From Spirosoma sp. (GTDB lineage: Bacteria > Bacteroidota > Bacteroidia > Cytophagales > Spirosomataceae), in assembly GCF_026391055.1 (NCBI RefSeq), contig NZ_JAPLET010000010.1:1-64000 (forward strand): 64,000 nucleotides of DNA, read 5' to 3'. The notes beneath the pieces were generated by a model that was not told where the DNA came from, made no database searches, and saw only the letters and a list, made by a program, of their open reading frames with translations. Of the stretch, positions 9,484 to 18,254 are shown piece by piece; positions within the stretch are counted from its first letter, which is position 1, and each line of letters begins with the position of its first letter. The position numbers and the translations under genes were made by a program.

Positions 9484-9530
9484 ACCACAAAAATACGGAA
9501 CTGTCGGGCGGTTTTCACTAAACTTGCAGC

Positions 9531-10043
9531 ATGACAGCAACCGAGGAGCAATTCAGGCAAACAAAAACCTTCATTTTCGATATAGATGGTGTGCTAACCG
9601 ATGGTGGGGTTTCACTGCTCGCATCAGGCGAACGTTATAGAACGGTTTTTATCCGGGATACCTACGCCATTGAACAGGCCCTGAAAGGTGGCTTTCGGGT
9701 GGCCATTATTTCAGCGGCTAATGCCGACGGCCTTCGGAGCTGGCTAACATCCATGAATGTGAAAGACATTTTCATGGGTGGTCCTTCCGATCAGAAAGTA
9801 AATGCGTTCCTCGGCTATATCGCCCGCGATGGCTTAAACGAATCCGAAATCCTGTACATGGGCGACGATATGCCCGATCTGCCGATTTTGAGCCGCTCGG
9901 CGATACTGAGCACCTGCCCGGCAGATGCCGTCGACGAGGTTCAGGCGGTTTGTCGGTATATATCGCCCAAAGTGGGAGGCCGTGGTGCCGTTCGGGATGT
10001 GATCGAACAGGTAATGAAGGCGCAGGGGAAATGGGGTTTATAA
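9531..10043 (+). CDS. kdsC: HAD phosphatase, KdsC-like (KDO 8-phosphate phosphatase)
   Basis: A 170-aa HAD-superfamily hydrolase of the KdsC/YrbI class, which removes phosphate from 3-deoxy-D-manno-octulosonate 8-phosphate in the route to the inner core of lipopolysaccharide. The nucleophile motif FDIDGVLTDGG carries both aspartates, and YMGDDMPDLPIL is the C-terminal metal-binding motif. The cap-less, tetramer-forming short form agrees with this length. It is divergent from rsmF with 47 nt between the starts, and is followed 28 nt later by bioA. A KdsC-like module of another sugar-acid pathway would look very similar. Confidence 0.85.
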   Translation: MTATEEQFRQTKTFIFDIDGVLTDGGVSLLASGERYRTVFIRDTYAIEQALKGGFRVAIISAANADGLRSWLTSMNVKDIFMGGPSDQKVNAFLGYIARDGLNESEILYMGDDMPDLPILSRSAILSTCPADAVDEVQAVCRYISPKVGGRGAVRDVIEQVMKAQGKWGL

Positions 10044-10071
10044 AATTTATGTTTACAAGACTTGACGTTTA

Positions 10072-11343
10072 ATGAATGATTTAGCCGAACGTGACCGGGC
10101 CGTTATCTGGCACCCGTTTACGCAGATGCAAACAGCCCCGTTGCCCATTCCGATTGTGCGGGGCAGCGGTTCAGTCTTATACGGCGCCGATGACCGGGAG
10201 TACCTCGATATGGTTTCTTCCTGGTGGGTCAACATCCATGGGCACGCCCATCCACACATTGCTCAACGGGTATCGGAGCAGCTTCACACGCTGGAACACG
10301 TTATTTTTGCCGGTTTCACGCACCATCCCGCCGTTGAGCTGGCCGAGCGGCTTCTGGCTATTCTACCCGCAAACCAGTCAAAGGTTTTTTATTCGGACAA
10401 TGGCTCAACTGCTGTTGAAGTGGGGTTAAAAATGGCCTTTCAGTACTGGCACAACCTGGGCAAGCCACGTAAAAAAATAGTGGCGTTCGAGAATGCCTAT
10501 CATGGTGACACCTTCGGCGCTATGGCGGTCAGTGGCCGGAGTGCGTTCACTGCTCCATTTACCCCGTTTTTGTTTGATGTCGTCTATCTGCCAGTACCCA
10601 TTCCAGGGCAGGAGGAGGTCGTTCTACAACAGGCCGAGGCATTGTTTGATGAGGAGGTAGCTGCTTTCATTGCGGAACCCCTCGTGCAGGGCGCTGGCGG
10701 TATGGTTATGTACCAACCCGACGTACTCGATAAGTTATTTCGATTAGCCCGCGACAAAGGTGCCCTCATTATTGCCGATGAAGTGATGACAGGATTCGGT
10801 CGAACGGGCAAACTGTTCGCATCTGATTACCTGGCCGAAAAGCCCGACATGATGTGTTTATCGAAGGGCTTAACTGGCGGCACCATGGCGCTGGGTGTTA
10901 CAAGTTGCGCGGAAAGCATTTACAACGCCTTCCTGTCTGACGATAAGCACAAGACACTTTTTCACGGTCATTCCTTCACGGCAAACCCGCTGGCCTGCAC
11001 GGCTGCCCTTGCCAGTATGGATGTGTTGCTACTTCCCGAAACGCAGGCTAATATTGAACGCATCACCGCCAGCCATGCAACATTTGCTCGGCAGCTAGCG
11101 ACCTTTTCAACCGTAGAAAGCATTCGGCAACACGGTACTTTGCTGGCATTTGATATAAAGGCTGGGGAGCAAACGTCCTATTTCAACAACATCCGCGATA
11201 CTGCCTATAATTTTTTGCTTGATCGGGGTATTTTGATGCGTCCATTGGGCAATGTGCTGTACATGATGCCGCCTTATTGCACCACCGATGAGCAGCTTGC
11301 CTATACGCATGAGCAGATACAGGCCTTCTTAACGACCCTCTGA
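10072..11343 (+). CDS. bioA: Adenosylmethionine-8-amino-7-oxononanoate aminotransferase
   Basis: PLP enzyme of biotin synthesis that moves the amino group of S-adenosylmethionine to KAPA, giving DAPA. It begins MNDLAERDRAVIWHPFTQM, the typical BioA N-terminus with the HPFTQ substrate loop. Other motifs are VSSWWVNIHGHAHP, YSDNGSTAVEVGLKMA for the PLP phosphate, ADEVMTGFGRTGKLFA for the cofactor aspartate, and LSKGLTGG with the Schiff-base lysine. At 423 aa it is normal in length. No other biotin gene lies nearby. It follows kdsC by 28 nt and may share its transcript. Confidence 0.93.
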   Translation: MNDLAERDRAVIWHPFTQMQTAPLPIPIVRGSGSVLYGADDREYLDMVSSWWVNIHGHAHPHIAQRVSEQLHTLEHVIFAGFTHHPAVELAERLLAILPANQSKVFYSDNGSTAVEVGLKMAFQYWHNLGKPRKKIVAFENAYHGDTFGAMAVSGRSAFTAPFTPFLFDVVYLPVPIPGQEEVVLQQAEALFDEEVAAFIAEPLVQGAGGMVMYQPDVLDKLFRLARDKGALIIADEVMTGFGRTGKLFASDYLAEKPDMMCLSKGLTGGTMALGVTSCAESIYNAFLSDDKHKTLFHGHSFTANPLACTAALASMDVLLLPETQANIERITASHATFARQLATFSTVESIRQHGTLLAFDIKAGEQTSYFNNIRDTAYNFLLDRGILMRPLGNVLYMMPPYCTTDEQLAYTHEQIQAFLTTL

Positions 11344-11353
11344 TCAGTACGGC

Positions 11354-11384
11354 TTGACATTTTAATTTTAATAATACACCTTTG
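11354..11384 (+). promoter_or_regulatory. Promoter of tRNA-Gly(CCC)
   Basis: TTG at 11354-11356 (in TTGACA), a 20-nt spacer and CACCTTTG at 11377-11384, a one-base variant of TAnnTTTG. The spacing is the same as in the promoters at 64-94 and 26616-26647. The tRNA begins 15 nt downstream. Confidence 0.6.
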
Positions 11385-11398
11385 TTTTACCAATCAGT

Positions 11399-11471
11399 GC
11401 GGGAGTAGCTCAGTTGGTAGAGCGGCAGCTTCCCAAGCTGCAGGCCGTGGGTTCGAGACCCATTTCCCGCT
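11399..11471 (+). tRNA. tRNA-Gly(CCC)
   Basis: A complete 73-nt cloverleaf read by hand: acceptor GCGGGAG with TTCCCGC, D-arm GCTC/GAGC, anticodon stem GCAGC/GCTGC around loop TTCCCAA (anticodon CCC, codon GGG), T-arm GTGGG/CCCAT with loop TTCGAGA, and discriminator T. The CA that follows may be the start of an encoded or added CCA. Confidence 0.93.
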
Positions 11472-11489
11472 CAAGTGTAAAATACTGAT

Positions 11490-11532
11490 AACAAGCCGGT
11501 TAATCGAAGTGATTGACAGGCTTGTTTTTTTT
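11490..11532 (+). terminator. Rho-independent terminator of tRNA-Gly
   Basis: AACAAGCC (11490-11497) pairs perfectly with GGCTTGTT (11519-11526), followed by an unbroken T-run to 11532. The loop is long (about 21 nt). Confidence 0.75.
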
Positions 11533-11708
11533 ATTAGCGATGCCTGTTTAAAGTTAATTGTACAGTTAGTCCTCTAACGAGTAAGATCGGGTAACTAGTA
11601 ATTTAGTCTAATCCGGCATGCTGGAAAGCGAACTTTGCGTTGAACTTCTTATCCATATACGTTGACCAATAGAAGTGACACTTAGGCGTTGCCAACGAGA
11701 GCCCTTGT

Positions 11709-12566
11709 TTATTTAACCTGAACACTAACAGGAGTCTCCGTGTAAGGACCCGATGAACTGACTTTACGCGTAGCCAGGGTAGCACCAAATTCTCCAGCTT
11801 CCTGTACGTCTTGGCCCTGCACTCGTTTCCACAGATAACCAGCCATATACGTGTCACCGCAACCCGTTGCATCGACTACAGCCGTTGGCTTGAAGGCTGG
11901 AATGGTATAAAAAATACCTCCTGTGTAAATTAAAGACCCCTTGCTGCCAAGCGTTATGATCACTTCGCGAACACCCATGTCTGCCAGGTAAGCGGCTCCC
12001 TCTTTCACATTTTTTCGTCCTGTCACAACCTCCATTTCGTGATCGTTGGCTTTCAAGATGCTTACGTTAGGAAGTACTTTCTTTTTATCAGCCCAATCTC
12101 TGTAAACTACTTTATTGTGCCATACATGTCTCAGATAGCCCTGTATGTCGAGTGATACCGATCCTTTCTTTGATAGGTTTTCGATCAATTCAATGGGAAT
12201 GTCATTGGCCAGCAGCGGCCCTAAATGATAAACTTTTGCGTTTACTGCCGGCATTTGAGCGACAGCAAATGGAGATGCCTGCCGGAGAACACGTTGTTGG
12301 CGATGATTCTGGTCGTCGCTGTACTTGTTTTGAAAATACACCGTCGACTTGCTTGGTAAGGTATACACGCTTGAGCCCTCCTGCCTTAAATCGTCAACGA
12401 CCTGATATTCCTGCAAGCCAAGGGCGGTAACCAGCTTAAAGTTAATATCAGCGTGTAAAAGCGTTTTAGCAAAGTAGAATGCGGTTCCTCCTGGCATATG
12501 CTTCACGGAAAGAGGTGTAATAACCTCATCGAGCGATATGTGGCCAATTGCACAAATATCTATCAT
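11709..12566 (-). CDS. PfkB-family carbohydrate kinase
   Basis: A ribokinase-fold sugar kinase of 285 aa. The C-terminal PfkB signature VVDATGCGDTYMAGYL carries the anion-hole glycines and the catalytic aspartate. The N-terminus MIDICAIGHISLDEV and the MPGGTAFYFA glycine pair fit the substrate-binding half. It is probably cytoplasmic, phosphorylating a sugar, sugar alcohol or nucleoside; which one is not readable. It lies alone on the minus strand. The gene is slightly shorter than most PfkB kinases (about 300-330 aa), but both ends look intact. Confidence 0.8.
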   Translation of the reverse strand: MIDICAIGHISLDEVITPLSVKHMPGGTAFYFAKTLLHADINFKLVTALGLQEYQVVDDLRQEGSSVYTLPSKSTVYFQNKYSDDQNHRQQRVLRQASPFAVAQMPAVNAKVYHLGPLLANDIPIELIENLSKKGSVSLDIQGYLRHVWHNKVVYRDWADKKKVLPNVSILKANDHEMEVVTGRKNVKEGAAYLADMGVREVIITLGSKGSLIYTGGIFYTIPAFKPTAVVDATGCGDTYMAGYLWKRVQGQDVQEAGEFGATLATRKVSSSGPYTETPVSVQVK

Positions 12567-13196
12567 AATTTAAGCCTACCAATGCATGGCAGGTTACGTT
12601 AAGTATCAGTTTTTCACTGGAACGAATCAACTATTCTTTAAAGCCCGGGTCCAACGCCGAGCCCATTTTTTGTAAAGTTTACAGTTTACAGACTTTATGT
12701 GATTATTATCTCAAACCTTTCCCGAGCAAACTAGTTTCATTGCGTTAAATTTCATGAGAGAATCAGGCGCTACGTAACATACAAAAGGAGTATACCACCC
12801 TGATTATCAGCTAATTTATTTATTAACATAATCACTTCAGCAGCGAGTTGCTTCCATTTACGCCCGGTTAGAAAAAGCCACTCTCTTTCTTAAAATTATC
12901 CTATTTATTGATTTATCGAGAGCGTCCCTCTAATCCAAAAATTAGTTGTACTACTCCTGAGCCATGATTTTGCCTTTTCCTAATCCCAGCAGGCCATATA
13001 CTTTCGGCCTTATTTTTTCGAACTGCTAATGACTTAGTTCTCTGAAGACCATACAAGTAATCAGCGTTTCCATCCAGGTAATTCAACTAAAAATAAATAA
13101 ACAAACCATTGAATATCAAATACTTAAATACTAACAATAGTTTCCTTCTCTGCTTATTTATGCGTAAATTATAGTTTCATAAAACCTTCAAATACA
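12567..13196. other. 630-bp intergenic region with no gene seen
   Basis: AT-rich spacer between the PfkB kinase (leftward) and the VWA gene (rightward). No frame with a start and plausible coding content, no tRNA-like fold and no strong hairpin was seen. It must hold the promoters of both divergent genes, but no clean TAnnTTTG box at correct spacing could be assigned. Confidence 0.5.
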
Positions 13197-13841
13197 ATGA
13201 ACACAACAACACACAAAATTTTTAACCTGATTATTCTCGATGAGAGCGGTTCTATGGAAAGCATTAAAGTACCAACGCTCAGTGGCTTTAATGAGGTCGT
13301 ACAAACCATTAGAGGAGTTAGCGGGCAGTTTGCAGAACAGCAGCACTCTATTACGCTGGTAACCTTTAATAGCTTGGGTATTCGGACCCGACTGGACAAT
13401 CAGCCCGCTGATCAACTGACCGAACTGACCGACGCGTTATTTAACCCCAATGCTGGTACACCGCTCTACGATGCTATGGGGCGCAGTCTTATGCGTATGG
13501 AATGGCTGACCGAGAATGAAACGAACTATACGGTACTAGTAAGCATCCTAACCGATGGGGAAGAAAACGCATCACGCGAATTTACCGGCCGTCAGATTCA
13601 GGCGATGGTAGAAAGGCTTAAACAGCACAACTGGTCATTTACCTACATGGGTGCCAACCAGGACGTTCAGAAAGTGGCTTCGTCGCTTTCCATCACACAG
13701 TCGATTGCGTTTCAAACCAACGAGGCCGACATGAAGAATCTGTTTGCGCAGGAACGCAAGGGGCGTACAGCCTTTTATGACAAACGCAGCAAAGGCGATA
13801 CGGTTCAGAGTGCTGAGAGTAGTTATTTTATTCAACCGTAG
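13197..13841 (+). CDS. von Willebrand factor type A (VWA) domain protein
   Basis: A 214-aa, nearly single-domain VWA protein. The metal-ion-dependent adhesion site is intact: DESGS at residues 15-19, the GTPLYDAMG threonine and the LTDGEENAS aspartate. No signal peptide or transmembrane segment is visible, so it is probably cytoplasmic. Similar small VWA proteins occur next to TerY-like or metal-responsive stress genes, but no such partners are present here, so a role cannot be assigned. The AT-rich upstream DNA and isolated position mark it as an accessory-type gene. Confidence 0.75.
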   Translation: MNTTTHKIFNLIILDESGSMESIKVPTLSGFNEVVQTIRGVSGQFAEQQHSITLVTFNSLGIRTRLDNQPADQLTELTDALFNPNAGTPLYDAMGRSLMRMEWLTENETNYTVLVSILTDGEENASREFTGRQIQAMVERLKQHNWSFTYMGANQDVQKVASSLSITQSIAFQTNEADMKNLFAQERKGRTAFYDKRSKGDTVQSAESSYFIQP

Positions 13842-13906
13842 CGACGCAGGTCTGACGGCTATTCTGTTTTCCCATGTAGCGACGCAAAACCCGCGTTTCT
13901 ACATGG
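13839..13906. repeat. GTAGCGACGCA direct repeat with strong hairpin
   Basis: GTAGCGACGCA occurs just after the VWA stop and again at about 13876. The second copy sits inside a layered hairpin: CCATGTAG (13872-13879) pairs with CTACATGG (13899-13906), with an inner ACGC/GCGT stem. It may serve as the VWA gene terminator and resembles the small palindrome at 4790-4816. Confidence 0.5.
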
Positions 13907-13983
13907 GGACAGTCAGATTATAATAAACGGTCTGAATTAATACCCGAACGAGGAGCGTCGGATTGTAGGGGCAGTTGAATAAG

Positions 13984-14055
13984 TGGCTTTATAGGGACTC
14001 GAACCCCAACCAACAGTTCCGAAGACTGTGATGCTATCCATTACACCATAAAGCC
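13984..14055 (-). tRNA. tRNA-Arg(TCG)
   Basis: A complete 72-nt cloverleaf on the minus strand: acceptor GGCTTTA/TAAAGCC, D-stem GTGT/GCAT, anticodon stem ACAGT/ACTGT around loop CTTCGGA (anticodon TCG, codon CGA), T-stem TGGGG/CCCTA with loop TTCGAGT, discriminator A. A -7-like TATTTTTG lies at 14062-14069 on the same strand, very close to the 5' end. Confidence 0.9.
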
Positions 14056-14212
14056 ATGGCACAAAAATAAACCTATTTTCTTAATGCCGTCAGAAAACTT
14101 TTCCCATTTATTTAGTCCATCAAACGGGAGACGATCAAAAATTAACAACGCCTTAATTTGGCTTTAGTTTACTTTGCAGACGTAGTTCGTCTAAATAAAT
14201 TTGAAAATACGA

Positions 14213-14246
14213 AAAACCGCCTAATTCTCTCGAATTAGGCAGTTTT
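14213..14246. terminator. Intergenic hairpin upstream of tRNA-Arg
   Basis: A 15-bp stem with one mismatch (14213-14227 with 14232-14246) around a 4-nt loop. On the minus strand it is followed by TTTTT, so it would stop leftward transcription approaching the tRNA gene. Confidence 0.5.
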
Positions 14247-14361
14247 GAATGACTTTGTGAACCCTATGCATCTGGCTATCACTAACTTTTTCAGAATATT
14301 TATGTTATTTAGATAATTTTATCGTTAAAAAATATCACGTTTATCCTTTTCATCTAAAATT

Positions 14362-14637
14362 TTGGGTGTGGGCGCTATTATTAAGTTAACAACGAAAAAT
14401 GTCATTGCTCTTTGGTTCGGTGAAGACACTCCAATTCGGCAATACAAAATCAGAATGAATCCTAAAGTGTGGGCGATGTGTGAGCGAGTGAGTCAGGACT
14501 TTAAAGCTCCCTCCGGTCGATTACGTCAGAGCGACTATCGTAAATCAGATAAAGTAGCTTTTGCAACGCTTGTACTCGAAGCATTGGAGCAACAGGGTGA
14601 CAATGTAGAAAAAGACATGTTTGATCTGGCCTATTAA
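14362..14637 (+). CDS. Hypothetical protein (small, basic)
   Basis: An unrecognised open frame of up to 91 aa. Translation could begin at TTG 14362, GTG 14368 or, more conservatively, ATG 14455 (MNPKVWAMCERVSQDF). The product has no signal peptide, membrane segment or cysteine motif; the middle is rich in K, R and S and the end is acidic. A strong hairpin with a T-run follows the stop by about 100 nt, which supports transcription. The coding potential is real-looking but the start and function are open. Confidence 0.4.
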   Translation: MGVGAIIKLTTKNVIALWFGEDTPIRQYKIRMNPKVWAMCERVSQDFKAPSGRLRQSDYRKSDKVAFATLVLEALEQQGDNVEKDMFDLAY

Positions 14638-14734
14638 GTAAGATAGCTCAAACGACGTGCAGCAGTTACCCGCTTTGCTTCCTTCAGCGTAGACAACACC
14701 TATTCAGGTCCCTTCGATTTTGGAGAACACAATG

Positions 14735-14763
14735 GCTCCCGGCTAAACGGCCGGGAGCTTTTA
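14735..14763. terminator. Terminator between the small hypothetical gene and the protease gene
   Basis: GCTCCCGGC (14735-14743) pairs perfectly with GCCGGGAGC (14750-14758) and is followed by TTTTA. It serves the rightward gene and lies 3 nt outside the stop of the leftward protease gene, so it may work for both. Confidence 0.75.
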
Positions 14764-15597
14764 GTCTATTCTGACTAACCTCTTGCGCTGATCGAACGTA
14801 ACGACATGGTCTTTCAGAAAACCCTCCCCTACATTGATCTGGTGGGCTTTGTCGGAATAATACACTTTTTGGTTTTTTATCCGGACTGATCCTACTACCA
14901 GTTCGTCTTTTATTACCGCTTCCTGTACCATAAAGGTTGCACTGGCTTTTGTTTCTTCCCGCTTGTTCAGGGTGTTTTCGTAGCGAATGCCCGTCAATTT
15001 AGCCACCGGAAAATGGAGGGGTAAGTTCGATCCGGTATCCAGGTTGAACAGCAAATCTGTTTGCCCGATCTTACCCGGAATCAGAAAGGCTTTACTATAG
15101 CTGAGAACGCCTTCTGCCCCCATCTCCAATGTTTCTTTCGAAAGAATTAGTTGACGTGTTGGTCCATCAATGGTAAGCAGGTAGTTGTAAAAGAAATCCC
15201 GGCTCAATACGCCATCTATCCGTATCTGTTTGGGTTTGGTGTTGTAATCACCAATCATCAATCTAAGCCCCGACTGTGTAACCTGACCCAGGCCAAGGCT
15301 TTCCACAGAAACCAGAATTTCAATTTTTGACTGGTAAATATCCGAAACCTGCTGGTAACCGATAATTTTTAATCCAATCTCTTTAGCCAGCTGACGATCA
15401 ATCCGCCCGATACCGGCCGTACCGGAATCAAGAATAAAATTAAAGGGGCCCCGGCCATTGACGTTGACTTTCACATAGACCAAGTCATCGCTGATGATGA
15501 TCGGACTTTGCTGCCGGAACGGCTGAGCAACGACCGCATAATTCGATAGCAGTACAATCACAATTGCCGTGAATATCCGCACAATATGGAGTAACAT
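14761..15597 (-). CDS. Retropepsin-like aspartyl protease, exported
   Basis: A 278-aa protein with an N-terminal signal peptide (about residues 1-24, ending near VVAQ). It carries two aspartyl-protease half-sites of the pepsin/retropepsin type: FILDSGTAG near residue 55 and LLFNLDTGSNLP near 168. Two DSG/DTG motifs in a single chain imply an intramolecular active site. Bacteroidota encode many periplasmic proteins of this class, some with an added PDZ domain, which is absent here. The substrate is unknown. It is a single-gene unit with a shared terminator at its 3' end. Confidence 0.75.
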   Translation of the reverse strand: MLLHIVRIFTAIVIVLLSNYAVVAQPFRQQSPIIISDDLVYVKVNVNGRGPFNFILDSGTAGIGRIDRQLAKEIGLKIIGYQQVSDIYQSKIEILVSVESLGLGQVTQSGLRLMIGDYNTKPKQIRIDGVLSRDFFYNYLLTIDGPTRQLILSKETLEMGAEGVLSYSKAFLIPGKIGQTDLLFNLDTGSNLPLHFPVAKLTGIRYENTLNKREETKASATFMVQEAVIKDELVVGSVRIKNQKVYYSDKAHQINVGEGFLKDHVVTFDQRKRLVRID

Positions 15598-16018
15598 CGC
15601 TTGAATCGGCGGTCAATGAGAAGAGTTAATAATGGCAGGGCGACTCTGCTTTATCTGTCGCCGGACTGGCGTTTCTGTCACTGAGATATTGTATATCAGC
15701 ATTGTCAGCAACTGTATAAATGTAAGGGGCTTTTACCGAACAGCCAATTGCAAGGTTGTATGACTGTATAGTAAACGTCCGTTATGCACTAAGCTGGCAC
15801 AAAATTCACTGTTTATTTTCGATCTACTTTTTTTCGAAAAGTGATACAAATTATCTAGGCAAGCACATCCAGGCAACTTCGCTAAACGTACATACTGAGT
15901 TCTTTTACAGGTCAATAAATAATTTCTTCTTTTCCTATTGGATAACATATTTAAATGATTAAGTTTGCATAAGAAACATTTTCATTAACTATTAGTTACC
16001 GCTCAACGCATACAATAC
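15598..16018. other. 420-bp intergenic region with no gene seen
   Basis: Divergent spacer between the aspartyl protease and the LytTR regulator. It is AT-rich on the right side. No RNA gene, strong hairpin or clean promoter box was identified. Confidence 0.4.
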
Positions 16019-16339
16019 ATGACTTTTGGTAAACTAAGTACCAACAACATTCGCATTATGTATTTGATGGGTTGGGGAAATTACACACGAGTGTTTCTGG
16101 TCGATTCCTCGTCTACAATTAATGCAACTACTTTAAAAAAATGTGTTGATATGCTGCCCGGATTTATTCGGCTTAGCAAAAGCCTGGCTGTGAATCCAAA
16201 TCATATTTTACAAATTCGCCGGAATAGTGATCGATCAGCAGAAGTACTAGTGGCCGGAAACTGGCTTCATGTAAGTCGGAGACGAGTACCTTTAGTTATC
16301 AGCCAACTCGAAACTCATTCTAGTACCAGAAGAAATTAG
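16019..16339 (+). CDS. LytTR-type DNA-binding protein (stand-alone)
   Basis: A 106-aa protein that is almost entirely a LytTR domain: IMYLMGWGNYTRVFLVD, then LPGFIRLSKSLAVNP and LHVSRRRVPLVISQL, the strand and loop order typical of LytTR. There is no response-receiver domain and no membrane segment, so it is a one-domain regulator, a common type in Cytophagales. Normal LytTR proteins bind direct repeats through these loops. Its targets are unknown; neighbouring small genes at 16.6-18.2 kb are possible. A hairpin with a T-run follows at 16464. Confidence 0.8.
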   Translation: MTFGKLSTNNIRIMYLMGWGNYTRVFLVDSSSTINATTLKKCVDMLPGFIRLSKSLAVNPNHILQIRRNSDRSAEVLVAGNWLHVSRRRVPLVISQLETHSSTRRN

Positions 16340-16463
16340 TTTAAATTAAATTACAGATTACATAGATAGTAGTAGCCATACAATAGATAACACATTAATA
16401 GTCAGAAGCAAAATCAATAAGTATTTAGATAGGGGTTTTTATTTCAAGGGTTAGGTGCGACAT

Positions 16464-16497
16464 AGCCGGGCAATGCCTGGCTTTTGTTTTTTTATGG
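16464..16497 (+). terminator. Terminator downstream of the LytTR gene
   Basis: AGCCGGGC pairs with GCCTGGCT around a 3-nt loop (16464-16482), followed by TTTTGTTTTTTT. It lies 125 nt after the LytTR stop. Confidence 0.65.
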
Positions 16498-16640
16498 CGT
16501 GTACGATCCAATCTGTTACATTTCTGGGCCATTTGATCAAACCACGGCAACCAGCCGAAACGGGCTATAAACTCTAGCCAGAACCTAGCTATCTACCCGG
16601 TCATAGTGCATATAAATTATTTGATGTCTATTTTCGTCCT

Positions 16641-16880
16641 ATGCATCTTAGTAACGAACACGAAGAATTAGAACGTTTTTTCAATGGCCGATCCCTTCCC
16701 ACTGGCCCACAGCACATTAATGAATACAGCGTATTTCTTAACCTGCCGGGTGCAGTAGCCACCCAGGTTAAGTGGTTACATAGTGAAGTAGCCGCTACCA
16801 GGAAATCGGCGGCTGTAATGTTGCAGGAAGTTCGAGAGTGGTTGCTTCAGCAAGCCGATGCAGATCAAGTGCCCAGTTAG
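16641..16880 (+). CDS. Small hypothetical protein (DUF6965-like)
   Basis: A 79-aa soluble protein. The layout ELERFFNGRSLPTGP followed by a hydrophobic stretch and a helical end resembles the small Bacteroidota family DUF6965, as far as can be judged without a search. There is no signal peptide or catalytic motif. A hairpin with a GGGTTTATAT tail follows at 16964-16993. It is a single-gene unit in a region of small regulators and unknown genes. Confidence 0.5.
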   Translation: MHLSNEHEELERFFNGRSLPTGPQHINEYSVFLNLPGAVATQVKWLHSEVAATRKSAAVMLQEVREWLLQQADADQVPS

Positions 16881-16960
16881 TCTGCGGTTTACTGGTATCC
16901 ATGTTCTAGCCCCAAAGTAGCCCTTGCACTGGTATTTCAATACCTTTTTTTAACGCGTAG

Positions 16961-16998
16961 AAAAAACCCGCAAATCAAAATGTTCACGGGTTTATATA
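16961..16998 (+). terminator. Weak hairpin terminator
   Basis: AAACCCG (16964-16970) pairs with CGGGTTT (16987-16993), flanked by A-rich and T-rich sequence, about 85 nt after the small gene ending at 16880. Confidence 0.5.
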
Positions 16999-17240
16999 TC
17001 TTCATTCTTTTTAATTTTTCGATATAAATTTAACAACATGTTAACTAAAATAAAAATAAAACAACAAATACGCGTTATTTTTTAATCTCCTGCCTTGGTC
17101 CTATAATGATGATGGCAACCAGTAGCTAACGTGTATGAATGAACTAGCATTGTAACCTACAGTCACGGATTCAGAGGGTCCCGTAAAAGGGCGTATAGGT
17201 TTGTTTAACTACCATTGGCGAGGGGTGCCGGCTAAAGAAG

Positions 17241-17519
17241 TTATATTATTCCAGCCTTGTACGTAGCTCGTCTGATAACCAGTTCTGGATTAGCCCGCTC
17301 ATAATCTTCGATGTACATCAACCCCAGTTCATTTACCTCATATCGCAGCGGTTCTGCATCCTTCTCTTCCAAAATCGTCACGAACCCGCTTTTCAGTAGC
17401 TCATTTAGATGAAAATTGATCATCAACGGGTTAAGTGTTGTTTTACACTGAACCTCGCTGGCAGTTGCTCCATTGTAGGTTGCAGTAAGAATACAATATT
17501 GAGCGAAGGTGATGATCAT
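17241..17519 (-). CDS. Small winged-helix-like protein
   Basis: A 92-aa protein whose order matches a winged helix-turn-helix: an N-terminal helix (MIITFAQYCILTATYNG), the helix-turn-helix stretch ATASEVQCKTTLNP then MINFHLNELLKSGFV, a wing with EPLRYEVNELGLMYI, and a C-terminal tail. This arrangement resembles archaeal and bacterial single-domain wHTH regulators that act as transcription repressors. No partner domain is present. The assignment rests on pattern only, so the DNA-binding role is inference. Confidence 0.5.
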   Translation of the reverse strand: MIITFAQYCILTATYNGATASEVQCKTTLNPLMINFHLNELLKSGFVTILEEKDAEPLRYEVNELGLMYIEDYERANPELVIRRATYKAGII

Positions 17520-17927
17520 AACTATATGTTGCGTGTATTTGGGGTACCACCTAAAGGTATTTTTGTAACTTATAATTAGCTATATGTAATATAAAAACTT
17601 TTTAAGCAAATTTATAACCTAAAAATGTATCTTAAATTGCAATTATTTAGTTCATTAAAGGCATAATTATATACAACAGGTGATTTTCTTTATTCTACGG
17701 ACCATCCCAACTAAATAAGATATATAGTCAATGGGCAAGGTAGTTTAAAATAGTAAGATTAGAGACAATAACGGTGTGCTAGCGGATATTAGTTAGGTCA
17801 GGATTACACTAGTCAAATCAGAAACAGAGTACTTTCACTGCCCGTTGCCCGAAATCAGCCTCTTGTTACGCTTGATTTCGGAGTGGACTTATAAGCTAAA
17901 CACTCCGTTATACAACTTATCACTAAC
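17520..17927. other. About 400-bp spacer holding one hairpin
   Basis: AT-rich DNA between two leftward genes with no open frame of note. Near its right end CCGAAATCA (17849-17857) pairs perfectly with TGATTTCGG (17873-17881). This is a likely terminator for the leftward gene that ends at 17928. Confidence 0.5.
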
Positions 17928-18161
17928 TCAAATGGCTTCCTCAATTGCCAGTCGTACGATCTGGCCTTCTCTATTCCAGAATAGTCCGGCAGTATTGTTT
18001 TCTCCCCGTAGAGCCAGTACAAAACCATTTTCTTCGGCGTACTGGCTCATCATTTCCGACATAATCAGGCCATATTCATAAGGGACAACAATCCGTTTTA
18101 CTGCGCCATAGGCGAGTCCCGTCCAAACGGTTAATGTTACCTGCTCTTTCCTTACTGCCAT
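17928..18161 (-). CDS. Small hypothetical protein
   Basis: A 77-aa open frame with balanced composition and a good ATG. It contains alternating hydrophobic strands (VTLTVWTGLAYG, IVRLAIEEAI) but no recognised motif, signal peptide or membrane segment. A 9-bp hairpin lies 46 nt beyond the stop. It is co-directional with the conserved gene at 18255-19745, 93 nt away, but operon membership is not clear. Confidence 0.4.
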   Translation of the reverse strand: MAVRKEQVTLTVWTGLAYGAVKRIVVPYEYGLIMSEMMSQYAEENGFVLALRGENNTAGLFWNREGQIVRLAIEEAI

Positions 18162-18254
18162 TGCTCAAATGAACGTTAGTTTGTTCATCAACTTAATTGC
18201 AGCACACAATACATCCGCTATCCCCAAAAAGCTATCCAGTGGTTAGTAAGAGAG

